Part shown: piece after piece, positions 23,601 to 31,625 of the stretch | Layout of the letters: every line of letters begins with the position of its first letter | How positions within the stretch are numbered: position 1 is the first letter of the stretch | DNA from: Saprospiraceae bacterium | GTDB taxonomy: Bacteria; Bacteroidota; Bacteroidia; Chitinophagales; Saprospiraceae | Assembly: GCA_027011385.1 (NCBI GenBank) | Contig: JALVAD010000190.1 | Coordinates: forward strand, 1 to 32,179 | Direction of reading: 5' to 3' | DNA length: 32,179 bases | Notes under the pieces: model-generated | What the model was told of the DNA's origin: nothing | The model's input: the letters and a program-made list of their open reading frames with translations, nothing else | Databases searched by the model: none | Translations under genes and position numbers: made by a program

Positions 23601-25584
23601 AAGTCGATTCGACATTATCGATAGATACTTTCCATGTCCTTAGTATTTCATTGCCACAATTTTCCAATCTTTGGTCGGAATATTCCAAATCGTAAAGACA
23701 TCCTCTTTCGGTTTTTGGATACAGTTTATTATTTTCATCAGGATTTAGACTTTCATCACAAGACAATAAGATATCAGTACATTCTATGAATGGTTTGAGA
23801 GTATCTTGGAAATTAATAACTGCCCAGCAATCCCTGTAATGGTTTTTAAGGTCACCGTTTTCTCCAAAACGTTCAGGATTTACATCACCTGAGCCCGGGT
23901 CAACATCCAATACTCTCAAGGAAACCATTAGTTTCCCTTGAGTAACATTTTCAGAACATATAGAGATTGAATCCTTGTACCATGAATCGGTTTCGCTATT
24001 GTTTTCTTCAAGATAATTGCATTGTGCATCATACTCAGATACATTATCAACTTTTCGAGCTTTAAAGTAGAGAGAGCCGCAATTATCAAACGAATTGCCG
24101 TTGAATCTGACAGCAGCAATTTTTGTCAAACCACAATAGGGATAATTTATATTGAGCATTTTACAAGCCGGAATAGGTGGTTTACCATCAAATACAAGCA
24201 AATCAACACACTTTTCGGATTCTACACCGGCAGTATCTACCATATGATAACAAAGATTGTATTCACCTAATGCTAGGTCGTGTATTACCCAAGTCTCGGT
24301 ACTGTCATAAAGCCCGTTATCGTCAGTGTCACCCATTATAGTATCACTATCAAATGTAACCCAATATTTATCAATGATACTACATTTTTCGCCGAATACC
24401 GGTAGTTTTGGAATTACAATATCAGCTTTACAAGACATAGGATTTGTACTAAATCTCAATGTATCTCCTACTATTTCCTCAAAGGAGAAATCATTTTTTA
24501 CAACTATTACTTGGATATGTGTTAAAACCTCACCTGTACAATCATTTACCAATGTCCATTCTCTTAGTATTTTTACCTTATTGGTAAGTTGGTATTTGCT
24601 ATCTTGATAAATATCTTCAATTGTTCCACAAGATTGGGAAAAGCCTTCAGGGATACCGGTTATATCCGTATGAGGGTTGCCATTTGCGTCAATTTTACTT
24701 ATATTATTGCAATAAAGTATAGGATTATTTCCTTGTAGTCCATCCCAATTTACTGGCCATCTAAACGCTTTCAGTAAATCTGTTCCTGTGAAAAAATATT
24801 CGGAAGTACAAGTTTGTTGGTCTCCATTTGCATCTGTTATAGTATAGTGTCTCAATAGGTTTTGTTCTCCGCAATTATCCCCCCAAAAAATATCATCATC
24901 CCAATCTATAGAATAATCATTTGGAATTTCGGGAATAGGTATATCGAAACTCGCAGTATCTTCATAGCAGCTACTGAATACACATTCTTCTGCATACACC
25001 CTTTTGGCGAAAAAAGCTTGTCCTTGATTAACAGCCTTAATTGAAATATGATAGTTCCCTATAAACTCAGCATCATAATCCATGACTAATAACGTATAAA
25101 TTTTTCCGGTATCCAGAGAGACAATATTTTTTATCATACCACTATCTTGAGGTTCTTCAAATTGTAATAAAGAATCTCTGACAATATATCCCCCAAGTCC
25201 CAAAATAAGATTATCACAAGTCGGTTTCCCCCATGAATTTGCAATATATAGGCCTAAAATTAATTTGTTGTTATCCGAACCGGCAAACTTGTATTCTCCT
25301 GATTGGGAAACAGTAAAATTGTAACGATCAAAATAGTGAATGCCATCATCGGGAATTTGGTCATGAGTACCAAAATCCCAGCAAGCCTTGTCTATTTCTA
25401 TTGCAAAATCTTTGGGCGACAAGCTTCCATTTAGCGTGTCCGGAAACTCATCTCCTATATCAAATTTACCTCCCGGCTGACACGGGCAATTGATGGTTTG
25501 GGTATAAACATTCGTATTTACAAATAGAAATATATATACGATTAAAATAATACTAATAAAATCGGTGTTTTTGGATTTGTTCAT
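20635..25584 (-). CDS. Very large secreted multidomain protein with dockerin-like repeat and T9SS sorting domain
   Basis: A 1649-residue extracellular protein. Residues 1-29 are a signal peptide ('IILIVYIFLFVNTNVYTQ'), followed by a Cys-rich 'INCPCQPGG' start. The central part holds at least two tandem modules of about 185 residues (roughly 598-782 and 783-968), each with C-x(n)-'SC(D/S)ESL(N/S)P', 'NPCTIVFP' or 'DPCTIVFP', 'CNDI(S/T)A(K/E)I', 'DWAVID(H/W)C' and 'DGYYRY(S/I)Q'. This is the HYR-like style seen in Saprospiraceae-type proteins. Near 1280 a carboxypeptidase-regulatory-like segment begins ('LNGRVTYLN'), followed near 1310-1370 by a dockerin-like pair with 'MDANNDGSITISDINSLLKILL'. 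The last 80 residues ('QNVPNPFSKSSKIEFRLP' to 'TKRMIVF') are a type A sorting domain, so the protein is exported by T9SS and surface-attached or released. Function unknown; adhesion or matrix roles are guesses. Confidence 0.88.
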   Translation of the reverse strand: MNKSKNTDFISIILIVYIFLFVNTNVYTQTINCPCQPGGKFDIGDEFPDTLNGSLSPKDFAIEIDKACWDFGTHDQIPDDGIHYFDRYNFTVSQSGEYKFAGSDNNKLILGLYIANSWGKPTCDNLILGLGGYIVRDSLLQFEEPQDSGMIKNIVSLDTGKIYTLLVMDYDAEFIGNYHISIKAVNQGQAFFAKRVYAEECVFSSCYEDTASFDIPIPEIPNDYSIDWDDDIFWGDNCGEQNLLRHYTITDANGDQQTCTSEYFFTGTDLLKAFRWPVNWDGLQGNNPILYCNNISKIDANGNPHTDITGIPEGFSQSCGTIEDIYQDSKYQLTNKVKILREWTLVNDCTGEVLTHIQVIVVKNDFSFEEIVGDTLRFSTNPMSCKADIVIPKLPVFGEKCSIIDKYWVTFDSDTIMGDTDDNGLYDSTETWVIHDLALGEYNLCYHMVDTAGVESEKCVDLLVFDGKPPIPACKMLNINYPYCGLTKIAAVRFNGNSFDNCGSLYFKARKVDNVSEYDAQCNYLEENNSETDSWYKDSISICSENVTQGKLMVSLRVLDVDPGSGDVNPERFGENGDLKNHYRDCWAVINFQDTLKPFIECTDILLSCDESLNPDENNKLYPKTERGCLYDLEYSDQRLENCGNEILRTWKVSIDNVESTCQQHIFLPDSTLPFDPCTIVFPGDIKTNCAGNLDKAPVWESNVCNDISAKIINEDTFDFTEEGYFKIIRDWAVIDHCVYQANSGAENNVDITKDQRLICDSLLIDGYYRYSQVILVYDVLPDIIDCPKVEITCSESLSPDINPKLSPDILGLCNYDTRTYTDKHFNQHCDNIVKRTWTVSNGIDTSYCQQEIRILPDKVFNPCTIVFPERDIDILYKDLDNLETPTWTDDHCNDITAEIVKEDTIVEDSHRFKLIREWAVIDWCKYDPGSQAESNMDSIANGHIDCSNLVNDGYYRYIQNIVVTKKNLIDVVVENSCIGIEDCYTQDVVLSARLIDSCGLDNNAQWKYIVTNVDTWITVQYSYNYLPHPIQGVVGDIQKDNIDSTDIASQYLLSGLSEGHYKVKWTVRGHCGNVKTVEQYFAVADKTAPTPITSDVSVVYLDYGIVEINAVDFDKGGCEGCIASIDNCATKDKLYFTFTDYIPKLWENTSKWEKQFVKYGKYFFDPKTGNISTNEAFLQGEADAWIPGKNTSQRRILKFTEDANPKNLPVRIYVWDKFAYDEECDDNNYAFSPIKIILEGEHFYNLNGRVTYLNSDIRFNGMNMIAEDTVIIKNTKTDGGYYDFNLKEGSYTISGTLDSNYLRGINIRDMILMKLFLLGLKQPASPYNLLSMDANNDGSITISDINSLLKILLREETEFENNSWIAISKDYEFANPAQALKELDEARIQIVDLFNNDVDDIDFYAFKIGDTDNSIVDSIPQDTQTLDLVIKNQKFAKGDTVIVPVYSGNFNDVFGLQLSLYIHGAEFIGIENGALEIYENNYNEILGNLLLGIADFRASSFGKDEALFTLKLMANADSELDKVLQVDNLLLKSEAYRGDELKTSKISLEIINTDAITQVNSSPKYKLCQNVPNPFSKSSKIEFRLPKASKYKLSIFDITGKEIKSYAGMAKGGINQVKIEKKDLYATGILFYRLEVDEFVDTKRMIVF

Positions 25585-25802
25585 AATGGATAAATATTAA
25601 GTATCGGTTATTAAAATGTGATATAAAGGTATGTGAAAAATCCGTAAACACTTAAAATACACTAAGTTATTTTTAGCATATTCTTTTTTTTAATACGATT
25701 TTATTTAGTGTGTTTGTGTGTTTTCTGGTAGATACTAAATAATATATCCATTTATATTAGATATGTATAGTTTGAATTTATTTTTTGCAATATATTAGAT
25801 AG

Positions 25803-25845
25803 AACCCACCTCAATCCTCCCTTACAAGGGAGGAAGCTGCAACCC
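25803..25845. repeat. GC-rich palindromic repeat downstream of the TonB-CTD lipoprotein gene
   Basis: TCCTCCCTT-ac-AAGGGAGGA at 25815-25834 is a perfect nine-pair hairpin, flanked by AACCCACC on the left and AACCC on the right. It resembles the CTAACTCC...GGAGAA repeats at 3346-3370 and 3676-3725. It lies about 125 bases after the stop of the minus-strand operon 25959-28785 and could stop transcription, but no T-run follows. A REP-like role is more likely. Confidence 0.45.
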
Positions 25846-25853
25846 GCAAGGGC

Positions 25854-25882
25854 ATGACTTAGCTATGGAGAGTGTTTTTAAT
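25854..25882 (-). repeat. Dispersed intergenic repeat, copy upstream of the large secreted-protein gene
   Basis: Reverse complement of this stretch matches 20443-20471 at 24 of 29 positions, including a shared CCATAGCTA core. It follows the hairpin at 25815-25834 directly, so the two may be parts of one longer repeat. Confidence 0.45.
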
Positions 25883-25958
25883 AAAAATAATGGAAAGTTA
25901 AAATGTAATAAATGCTTCATTGCAATCAGTATATCCACCTATTTCAAAAGTGGACATA

Positions 25959-26897
25959 CTAATGTAATTTGAATACAACAGGAAGTGTGAACCAAACACT
26001 TACATATTTTTCTCCTTGTTTGCTGGGAATCCATTTGGGCATATTTGAAATTAATTCCAATAACTCTTCTTTGATTTCTTGATTTAGTCCTTTTAGAATA
26101 GAAACTTTTACAATCTCACCTGATTTATTCACTGTAAATCTGATTAACGCCTTGCCCTCTAAACCGTATTTATGTGCTTTTGGAGGATAATACAGTTTAC
26201 GATATACATACTCATTAAATTTTTGGGAAGTGCATTTTTCTCGTAATTTTTTATTTTTTATATGTGCACATTTTGCTAAATAAGGCATATGTTCTTCAAT
26301 CCTTTTATTATCAGTTGAATCAACTCTTGATTGCCTAAAGATTGTATCGGATTTATATTCGCCTTGGTTGCTTATATTGCCCAATGAGTCATAAATCACA
26401 AAATCACCTTCTTTTACACCCATTTTATAGTTCAAAACCTCGCTTTTTCTTCCTTTGAAATCAAATTTTTCAAATTTTCCATTAAGCTTATCGTTTTCGT
26501 AATTTGCGATTAATTTTAACGTATTTGCTCCCCAATAATAAAATTTCCACTCGCCTACTTTTTTATTTTTAATAAATTTCCCAACACTTTCTATACTACC
26601 ATTATCGTATCTAATAATCGATTCCCCATTCAATATAGAACAGTTTTTATCCAAGAAGCTCTGCTTAGAAGTAAGGACTTTGGTCTCAGGAAAAAATGTT
26701 CTTAAAATATACTGCCCGTTGCTATCGATAGATTTAACATAGTGATACCAACTAGCCTCAATTTTTTCATTTTCAGGAATAAATTCTTTGTATTTTTCAT
26801 AAAAAATCTTTGAATTTGCAGTGTACAAATTTGGATTCTGTACAAAACATGATGAAAAGGAAAAAATCACTATGATAAAAACTAAAAATTTCAACAT
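25959..26897 (-). CDS. Lipoprotein with MORN-like repeats and TonB C-terminal domain
   Basis: A 312-residue lipoprotein: the signal ends in 'FSFSSC', giving lipidated Cys17. Residues about 90-185 contain MORN-like repeats of the YwqK type ('YDNGSIESVGKFIKNKKVGEWKFYYW', 'ANYENDKLNGKFEKFD', 'LNYKMGVKEGDFVIYD'). Residues about 225-312 are a TonB C-terminal domain ('YPPKAHKYGLEGKALIRFTVNKSGEIVKVSILKG', 'PSKQGEKYVSVWFTLPVVFKL'). It has no Pro-rich spacer or N-terminal transmembrane anchor of a classical TonB, so it is unlikely to energise receptors by coupling to ExbBD; similar stand-alone TonB domains are frequent in Bacteroidota with unknown roles. It starts four bases after the stop of the M1 peptidase gene, so the two are co-transcribed. 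Confidence 0.8.
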   Translation of the reverse strand: MLKFLVFIIVIFSFSSCFVQNPNLYTANSKIFYEKYKEFIPENEKIEASWYHYVKSIDSNGQYILRTFFPETKVLTSKQSFLDKNCSILNGESIIRYDNGSIESVGKFIKNKKVGEWKFYYWGANTLKLIANYENDKLNGKFEKFDFKGRKSEVLNYKMGVKEGDFVIYDSLGNISNQGEYKSDTIFRQSRVDSTDNKRIEEHMPYLAKCAHIKNKKLREKCTSQKFNEYVYRKLYYPPKAHKYGLEGKALIRFTVNKSGEIVKVSILKGLNQEIKEELLELISNMPKWIPSKQGEKYVSVWFTLPVVFKLH

Positions 26898-26901
26898 TTT
26901 T

Positions 26902-28785
26902 TTAACGATTTAATTCCAAAACATTATTACTCTTATCCACATCAACAATCCAATCATCTCCAAGAGTTATTTTGCTAATCTCATCAAATCGTTTTAGTGG
27001 GAAAATCAGCTTGTTATTTGCATTTTTCCAAACCTTTAAATTCAATTCAATATTACTACTTGTACCGTCTTTATAATATATTTTTATCTTCACAGGCAAA
27101 GCCAAATGACCGATATTGTTCACTGCCAAGTTCCTTTCATCCTCAATTGAAATGCCCATATCTGCATATCCAAAGTCAAAAAACCAATTTTCCCAAAACC
27201 AGTTCAAATCTTCTCCTGCTAAGTCATTGATCGAATTAAAATAATCGTACGGCATCGGGTGTTTCCCTCCCCATCGTTTCATATATCCTCTCTGAGCCTT
27301 TAAAAATCTGTCTTTTCCAAGATAGTTCAATAAATAATAGTAGGCTAAAAACGGTTTGTTATAACTGGCTTGTCTGTAAGGCCATCTAAGTCTCAGCAAA
27401 TCTACAGGAACAAAAATAGGAACTTCCAAATCACTTCCTGCAAACTGTGCATAAGTACCCATCCTTCTTTGCAAATAATTATAGTCACTATCTTTACCCA
27501 AGTGGTCTTCTATATAGAAACTAGGAAAAAAAGTAGCCCAGCCCTCGTCCATCCATGCATATTTTCTTTCATTTGTGCCAACAAAAAATGGAAAATAAGT
27601 GTGTCCGACCTCGTGATATGTCAAACCCACATTTCCCACCCAAGTATTATCCTCTGCATCATTGCACATCATTGGAAATTCCATACCTGCATTCCCATTG
27701 AATATTTTCATGGATGGATAAGGATATGGAATTCCGGGAATTTTATTGGAATAATTGGTTAATATTGTATCCAAAAGGTTGATTATTCGAGGGTAAAATT
27801 TTCTATCCTTGGCATATGCAGTGCAAAGAAAAGTTTTTCTGCCTGTTTCTTTGTCAACCACAATGGTCTTAGCATCCCACCTGAATCTATTGGATGTACC
27901 TAGAGCAAAATCAGGAACGTGCTTAGCTTTATAATGCCAAGTTAATTTTTTATTTGGTAAAGTTACATCTCTCTTTTCAACTTCTTCTTTCTTGATTATA
28001 CTCACCATTTTACCTACTTCATGAGCATCTTTCCATCGTTTGAGATACTCCGGAGATAATACTTTATCGGGATTTTGCAATTCCCCTGTCGCCCAAACTT
28101 TGAAATCTCCGGGAACAGTTATATTGACATCATAATCCGCATATTCTCCATAAAATTCGCCAAAACCGGTATAATTGTGTCTGTCCCACCCATTGATATC
28201 ATCATAAACCGCAATTTTTGGATAAAAATATGTTATCATAAAAGTACTGTCCCCGTAATTCCCCGAACGAATAACTGCATTGCGAGGAAAACTATATGTC
28301 CACTCAAAACTTAAATCAATTGATGAATTAGGCGACAATGGACTGGCCAAATCTATAAACATATTTGTACCCGATCTTCTTATATTTTTGCTATCGGTTG
28401 ATACTTCCTTATTTCTAACCTTGAGTTTGCTGATTACAACCCCATCGTGCATAATCTTTCGATTCATTCCCCAATCGTGAATATAGTTATCTTTTTTATA
28501 AATATCCCCGAGAAGAGTTATTGTTAATCTATTCAAGGTATCAGGACTATTATTCTTATATGTGATACTTTCTTTACCTGTCAATAAATATGTTTCCGGA
28601 TTGAAATCGATATCAATTTTATACACGGGCTTATTTTGCCAATATTTATTGCCTGGCGTCCCTTTACCGGATCTGGATTTAGTTTTTATAGCTTTTGCCA
28701 TATTCCTTGGCATATACAATTCTGTTTTTTGTGCAAAAAGAATCACCGGAAAAATAAAAGACAAAATATAAACAATAGTTTTCAT
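26902..28785 (-). CDS. M1-family metallopeptidase, exported
   Basis: A 627-residue zinc peptidase with a signal peptide (residues 1-19, 'IVYILSFIFPVILFAQ'). The gluzincin site is complete: HEVGH at 391-395 supplies two zinc-binding histidines and the catalytic Glu392, and Glu414 in 'AWMDEGWATFF' is the third ligand. The exopeptidase motif GxMEN appears as 'GNAGMEF', with Phe in place of Asn. The N-terminal part (about 50-240) is the beta-sandwich typical of M1 enzymes ('YKIDIDFNPETYLLTGKESITYKNNSPDTLNRL'). There is no sorting domain, so it is likely periplasmic or released without T9SS. It is expected to trim amino-terminal residues from peptides. It heads a two-gene operon with the MORN/TonB-CTD lipoprotein. 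Confidence 0.92.
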   Translation of the reverse strand: MKTIVYILSFIFPVILFAQKTELYMPRNMAKAIKTKSRSGKGTPGNKYWQNKPVYKIDIDFNPETYLLTGKESITYKNNSPDTLNRLTITLLGDIYKKDNYIHDWGMNRKIMHDGVVISKLKVRNKEVSTDSKNIRRSGTNMFIDLASPLSPNSSIDLSFEWTYSFPRNAVIRSGNYGDSTFMITYFYPKIAVYDDINGWDRHNYTGFGEFYGEYADYDVNITVPGDFKVWATGELQNPDKVLSPEYLKRWKDAHEVGKMVSIIKKEEVEKRDVTLPNKKLTWHYKAKHVPDFALGTSNRFRWDAKTIVVDKETGRKTFLCTAYAKDRKFYPRIINLLDTILTNYSNKIPGIPYPYPSMKIFNGNAGMEFPMMCNDAEDNTWVGNVGLTYHEVGHTYFPFFVGTNERKYAWMDEGWATFFPSFYIEDHLGKDSDYNYLQRRMGTYAQFAGSDLEVPIFVPVDLLRLRWPYRQASYNKPFLAYYYLLNYLGKDRFLKAQRGYMKRWGGKHPMPYDYFNSINDLAGEDLNWFWENWFFDFGYADMGISIEDERNLAVNNIGHLALPVKIKIYYKDGTSSNIELNLKVWKNANNKLIFPLKRFDEISKITLGDDWIVDVDKSNNVLELNR

Positions 28786-28966
28786 GATACTTAATTTAAA
28801 ATTTTTTAAACCTCAAAAATAAAAAATAAAATTCTTTCACAGTTTAGATTGATATAATAATTTAATAAAAAGCAAAAACTAGATTGAGCCAAGGGGTCAA
28901 AGAACTATTATTCAATCATTCTAATAATAAAACCTTAATTTAATATTAATAAATTATTTGTTTTGT

Positions 28967-28974
28967 TATTTTTG
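28967..28974 (+). promoter_or_regulatory. Promoter -7 element before the kinase-RapZ fusion gene
   Basis: TATTTTTG fits TAnnTTTG at every fixed position and lies 60 bases before the ATG at 29035. No clear -33 element was found. The perfect palindrome GTTAAT-g-ATTAAC at 28993-29005 lies in the presumed 5' leader and may be an operator or chance. Confidence 0.35.
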
Positions 28975-29034
28975 GGGTTTTAATGTATTGCTGTTAATGA
29001 TTAACTCGTTACATAGAACAAAACTAGGCAAATA

Positions 29035-30453
29035 ATGAATGAATCAATTGTTAGTATATTTATGAAATGGTGTGGTGAGACACCTTACAAAATCACACCA
29101 CTACCTCAATCAGGTTCTAGCAGAAAATACTATAGAATCAAATCATCAAATCACATAGCTATTGGTGTTGAGAATACCGATCGAAAGGAAAATATTGCTT
29201 TTTTGGAATTCACAAAGCACTTTCTGAATAAAGGGATAAATGTACCTGAAATTCTTTTTTCAGATATTGATAACGATGTTTATCTCTTGGAAGATTTAGG
29301 GGATATTACCTTGTTTTCATATTTGACAGACAAAAAGAAAACAGGCAAATTTCCTGCAAAACTCAAAAGTGTATATAAGCAAGTCTTGGATCAATTGCCT
29401 GAAATTCAAATTAAAGCTTCTGAGGGACTACCTTATATATACTGTTATCCTCGCGCGGAATTTGACAAACAATCGATGATGTGGGATTTGAGCTATTTTA
29501 AATATTATTTTTTGAAATTAGCCCAAATTGAGTTTGATGAACAAGCTCTTGAAAATGACTTTCAAGCTTTCACAGATTATTTACTTACTGCTGATAGAGA
29601 TTATTTCCTGTATCGTGATTTTCAATCCAGAAATATAATGCTCAAAGGCGAAAAAATATATTTCATTGACTATCAAGGAGGGAGAAAAGGAGCATTGCAA
29701 TATGATGTCGCTTCACTGCTCTACGACGCTAAGGCTGCGATACCGGATGAGATAAGAGATGAGCTATTGGAATACTATATCAATAATTTAAATAAATATA
29801 TAAAGGTAGATGAAGTCAAATTCAAGAATTATTATTTCGGATATGTATTGATACGTATAATGCAAGCGATGGGTGCTTATGGTTTCAGGGGATTTTACGA
29901 GAAAAAAGCACATTTCTTAGCGAGTATTCCTTATGCTATAAAAAATATGAAAGGAATACTTGAAAAGATACAATTACCAATAGAGTTACCTACATTAATG
30001 TCTGTCTTAGATAAATTGGTAAATTCGGAAAGACTTCAAAAAATAGGAAAAGAAAGAAAAAAACTAACGGTTAGCGTAAATAGTTTTTCATACAAAAGGG
30101 GAATACCAATTGATGAATCCGGACATGGTGGCGGTTTTGCATTTGATTGTAGAGCGCTTAATAATCCCGGAAGATATGAGCAGTACAAAAAACTGACAGG
30201 CAAAGACCTTAAAGTGATAAATTTTTTGGAACAAGAAGAAGATGTACATAAATTTATTAAAAATGTGAAGGGGTTAATTGATATATCTCTAAATACATAT
30301 CTAAGACGGGAATTCAGTAACTTAATGATAAATTTTGGTTGTACCGGAGGTCAGCACAGGTCGGTTTATATGGCTGAATATTTTGCCAATTACCTCAAGA
30401 ACAAATACAATGTAAAAGTAGTGCTAAGGCATAGGGAACAAGAAATGAAGTAG
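29035..30453 (+). CDS. AmgK-like sugar kinase fused to RapZ C-terminal domain
   Basis: A 472-residue cytoplasmic fusion. Residues 1-320 are an aminoglycoside-phosphotransferase/choline-kinase fold: catalytic loop 'YRDFQSRN' (Asp195, Asn200; Arg replaces the usual His), metal-binding Asp212 in 'FIDYQGG', then 'YDVASLLYDAKAAIP', which resembles AmgK, the N-acetylmuramate/N-acetylglucosamine anomeric kinase of cell-wall recycling. Residues about 343-472 match the C-terminal domain of RapZ: 'SFSYKRGIPIDE', 'FDCRALNNPGRYEQYKKLTGKD', and the anion-binding 'GCTGGQHRSVYMAEYFANYL'. In Enterobacteria that domain binds glucosamine-6-phosphate. The RapZ N-terminal ATPase domain is absent. An amino-sugar kinase with a built-in amino-sugar-phosphate sensor is an appealing reading but is inference. 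It is followed 29 bases later by a glycosyltransferase gene, probably in one operon; no MurU-like nucleotidyltransferase is in view. Confidence 0.85.
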   Translation: MNESIVSIFMKWCGETPYKITPLPQSGSSRKYYRIKSSNHIAIGVENTDRKENIAFLEFTKHFLNKGINVPEILFSDIDNDVYLLEDLGDITLFSYLTDKKKTGKFPAKLKSVYKQVLDQLPEIQIKASEGLPYIYCYPRAEFDKQSMMWDLSYFKYYFLKLAQIEFDEQALENDFQAFTDYLLTADRDYFLYRDFQSRNIMLKGEKIYFIDYQGGRKGALQYDVASLLYDAKAAIPDEIRDELLEYYINNLNKYIKVDEVKFKNYYFGYVLIRIMQAMGAYGFRGFYEKKAHFLASIPYAIKNMKGILEKIQLPIELPTLMSVLDKLVNSERLQKIGKERKKLTVSVNSFSYKRGIPIDESGHGGGFAFDCRALNNPGRYEQYKKLTGKDLKVINFLEQEEDVHKFIKNVKGLIDISLNTYLRREFSNLMINFGCTGGQHRSVYMAEYFANYLKNKYNVKVVLRHREQEMK

Positions 30454-30482
30454 ATTTTTTTAGTAGCAAAAAACAAGCTATT

Positions 30483-31418
30483 TTGAAGCGATTATCGATT
30501 ATAATACCTATTTTTAATGAAGAACGAATCTTACCGGAACTGTTCCAAAGAGTAACTGATGCTGCAAGAAGCATCACTTCTGATTACGAATTGATTTTTG
30601 TCAATGATGGTAGCAAGGATAAATCTATCGACATATTAAAACAATTTGCCAAACAAGATAAAAATGTCAAATACATCGATTTTTCACGTAATTTCGGGCA
30701 TCAAATAGCCGTATCGGCCGGTTTGGATTTTTCTTCAGGGCAGGCAGTAGTCATCATTGACGGTGACCTTCAAGATCCACCCGAACTTATACCCGAGATG
30801 TATAAGAAATATAAAGAGGGCTATCCTGTGGTTTATGCGAAAAGAAAAGAAAGAAAAGGAGAAACTCCGTTCAAAAAACTTACAGCGAAACTATTCTATC
30901 GCATATTACAAAAATTGACTTCTATTGATATTCCTTTGGACACAGGTGATTTCAGGCTAATAGACAGGAAAGTTGTGGACAATCTGAAAAAAATGACAGA
31001 GCAGAATAAATTTCTACGAGGTCAGATTGCTTGGATGGGATACAAATCTACTTATGTTGAGTTTATAAGAGATGAGAGGAGATTTGGCAATACAGGATAT
31101 CCATTAAGCAGGATGGTGAAATTCGCTATTGATGGAATCACAGGATTTTCCAACAAACCATTGGTATATGTCAGAAATATGGGAATATTGGTTTCTATCT
31201 TCGCATTTTTGATAATGCTCTATGCTCTGTACTCTTATTTTGTTTTGGAAAGAGTGATTACCGGCTGGACATCGATGATAGTAGCATCTATGTTTATAGG
31301 AGGTATTCAGTTGCTTTCTATCGGTATTATTGGCGAATATATAGGCAGAATCAATACTGATGTCAGAAATAGACCTTTGTATTTTATTAATGAAAGTAAT
31401 ATTAAACAAGAGAATTAG
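30483..31418 (+). CDS. Family 2 glycosyltransferase, polyisoprenyl-phosphate type
   Basis: A 311-residue membrane-bound GT-A enzyme of the DPM1/GtrB/ArnC group, which transfers a sugar from a nucleotide donor to undecaprenyl phosphate at the cytoplasmic face. Visible motifs are 'LSIIIPIFNEERILPELF' at the N-terminus, 'VNDGSKD' at 40-46, 'DFSRNFGHQIAVSAGLD', the metal site 'IIDGDLQDPPELIP' (Asp93, Asp95) and 'DTGDFRLIDRKVV'. Two transmembrane helices follow at about 233-255 and 262-286, then 'EYIGRINTDVRNRPLYFI', the normal end of this group. The start is TTG at 30483, since no in-frame ATG lies near and 'KRLSIIIP' begins directly after it. The gene follows the kinase-RapZ fusion with no terminator between. 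The sugar is unknown. Confidence 0.88.
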   Translation: MKRLSIIIPIFNEERILPELFQRVTDAARSITSDYELIFVNDGSKDKSIDILKQFAKQDKNVKYIDFSRNFGHQIAVSAGLDFSSGQAVVIIDGDLQDPPELIPEMYKKYKEGYPVVYAKRKERKGETPFKKLTAKLFYRILQKLTSIDIPLDTGDFRLIDRKVVDNLKKMTEQNKFLRGQIAWMGYKSTYVEFIRDERRFGNTGYPLSRMVKFAIDGITGFSNKPLVYVRNMGILVSIFAFLIMLYALYSYFVLERVITGWTSMIVASMFIGGIQLLSIGIIGEYIGRINTDVRNRPLYFINESNIKQEN

Positions 31419-31489
31419 AAGAGTGCCCAATATTTTAATCGGTTTCACAATCGCTAACGAGCTTATTAGTCCTATATGCTACTTAAGAC

Positions 31490-31513
31490 TCAGAAGCCCG
31501 TTAGGGATTCTGA
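31490..31513. repeat. Intergenic hairpin downstream of the glycosyltransferase gene
   Basis: TCAGAA-g-CCC-gtta-GGG-a-TTCTGA forms a nine-pair stem with one mismatch. CTAACTCCTA follows at 31516-31525, the same ten bases that begin the repeat at 3346. It may be another member of that palindromic family, or a weak transcription end; no T-run follows. Confidence 0.4.
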
Positions 31514-31564
31514 AGCTAACTCCTACAGAAAATATTAATACACAAATAATTTCTTAGAATATAG

Positions 31565-31602
31565 CACGTTATTTAATTTGAGTAACGTGTTACTATTTTT
31601 TT
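31565..31602 (+). terminator. Intrinsic terminator after the kinase-glycosyltransferase operon
   Basis: CACGTTA (31565-31571) pairs with TAACGTG (31583-31589) around an 11-base loop. TTACTA and then a seven-T run follow. It is placed between the glycosyltransferase stop and the outer-membrane protein gene. Confidence 0.7.
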
Positions 31603-31625
31603 ATTATGAAAGAAAACATGAAAAT

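Larger units (their letters stand above)
25585..25958. other. Gene-free spacer with hairpin and dispersed repeat
   Basis: No gene was found. The right half carries a GC-rich hairpin (25815-25834) and a dispersed repeat copy (25854-25882). The left half, next to the start of the secreted-protein gene, is very AT-rich and would hold its promoter; no convincing TAnnTTTG element was pinned down. Confidence 0.5.

Noticed and set aside
31360-31557. Plus-strand frame of 65 codons after the glycosyltransferase gene
   Set aside because: Its first part lies out of frame over the glycosyltransferase end and the rest crosses a hairpin repeat; no start signal or motif.
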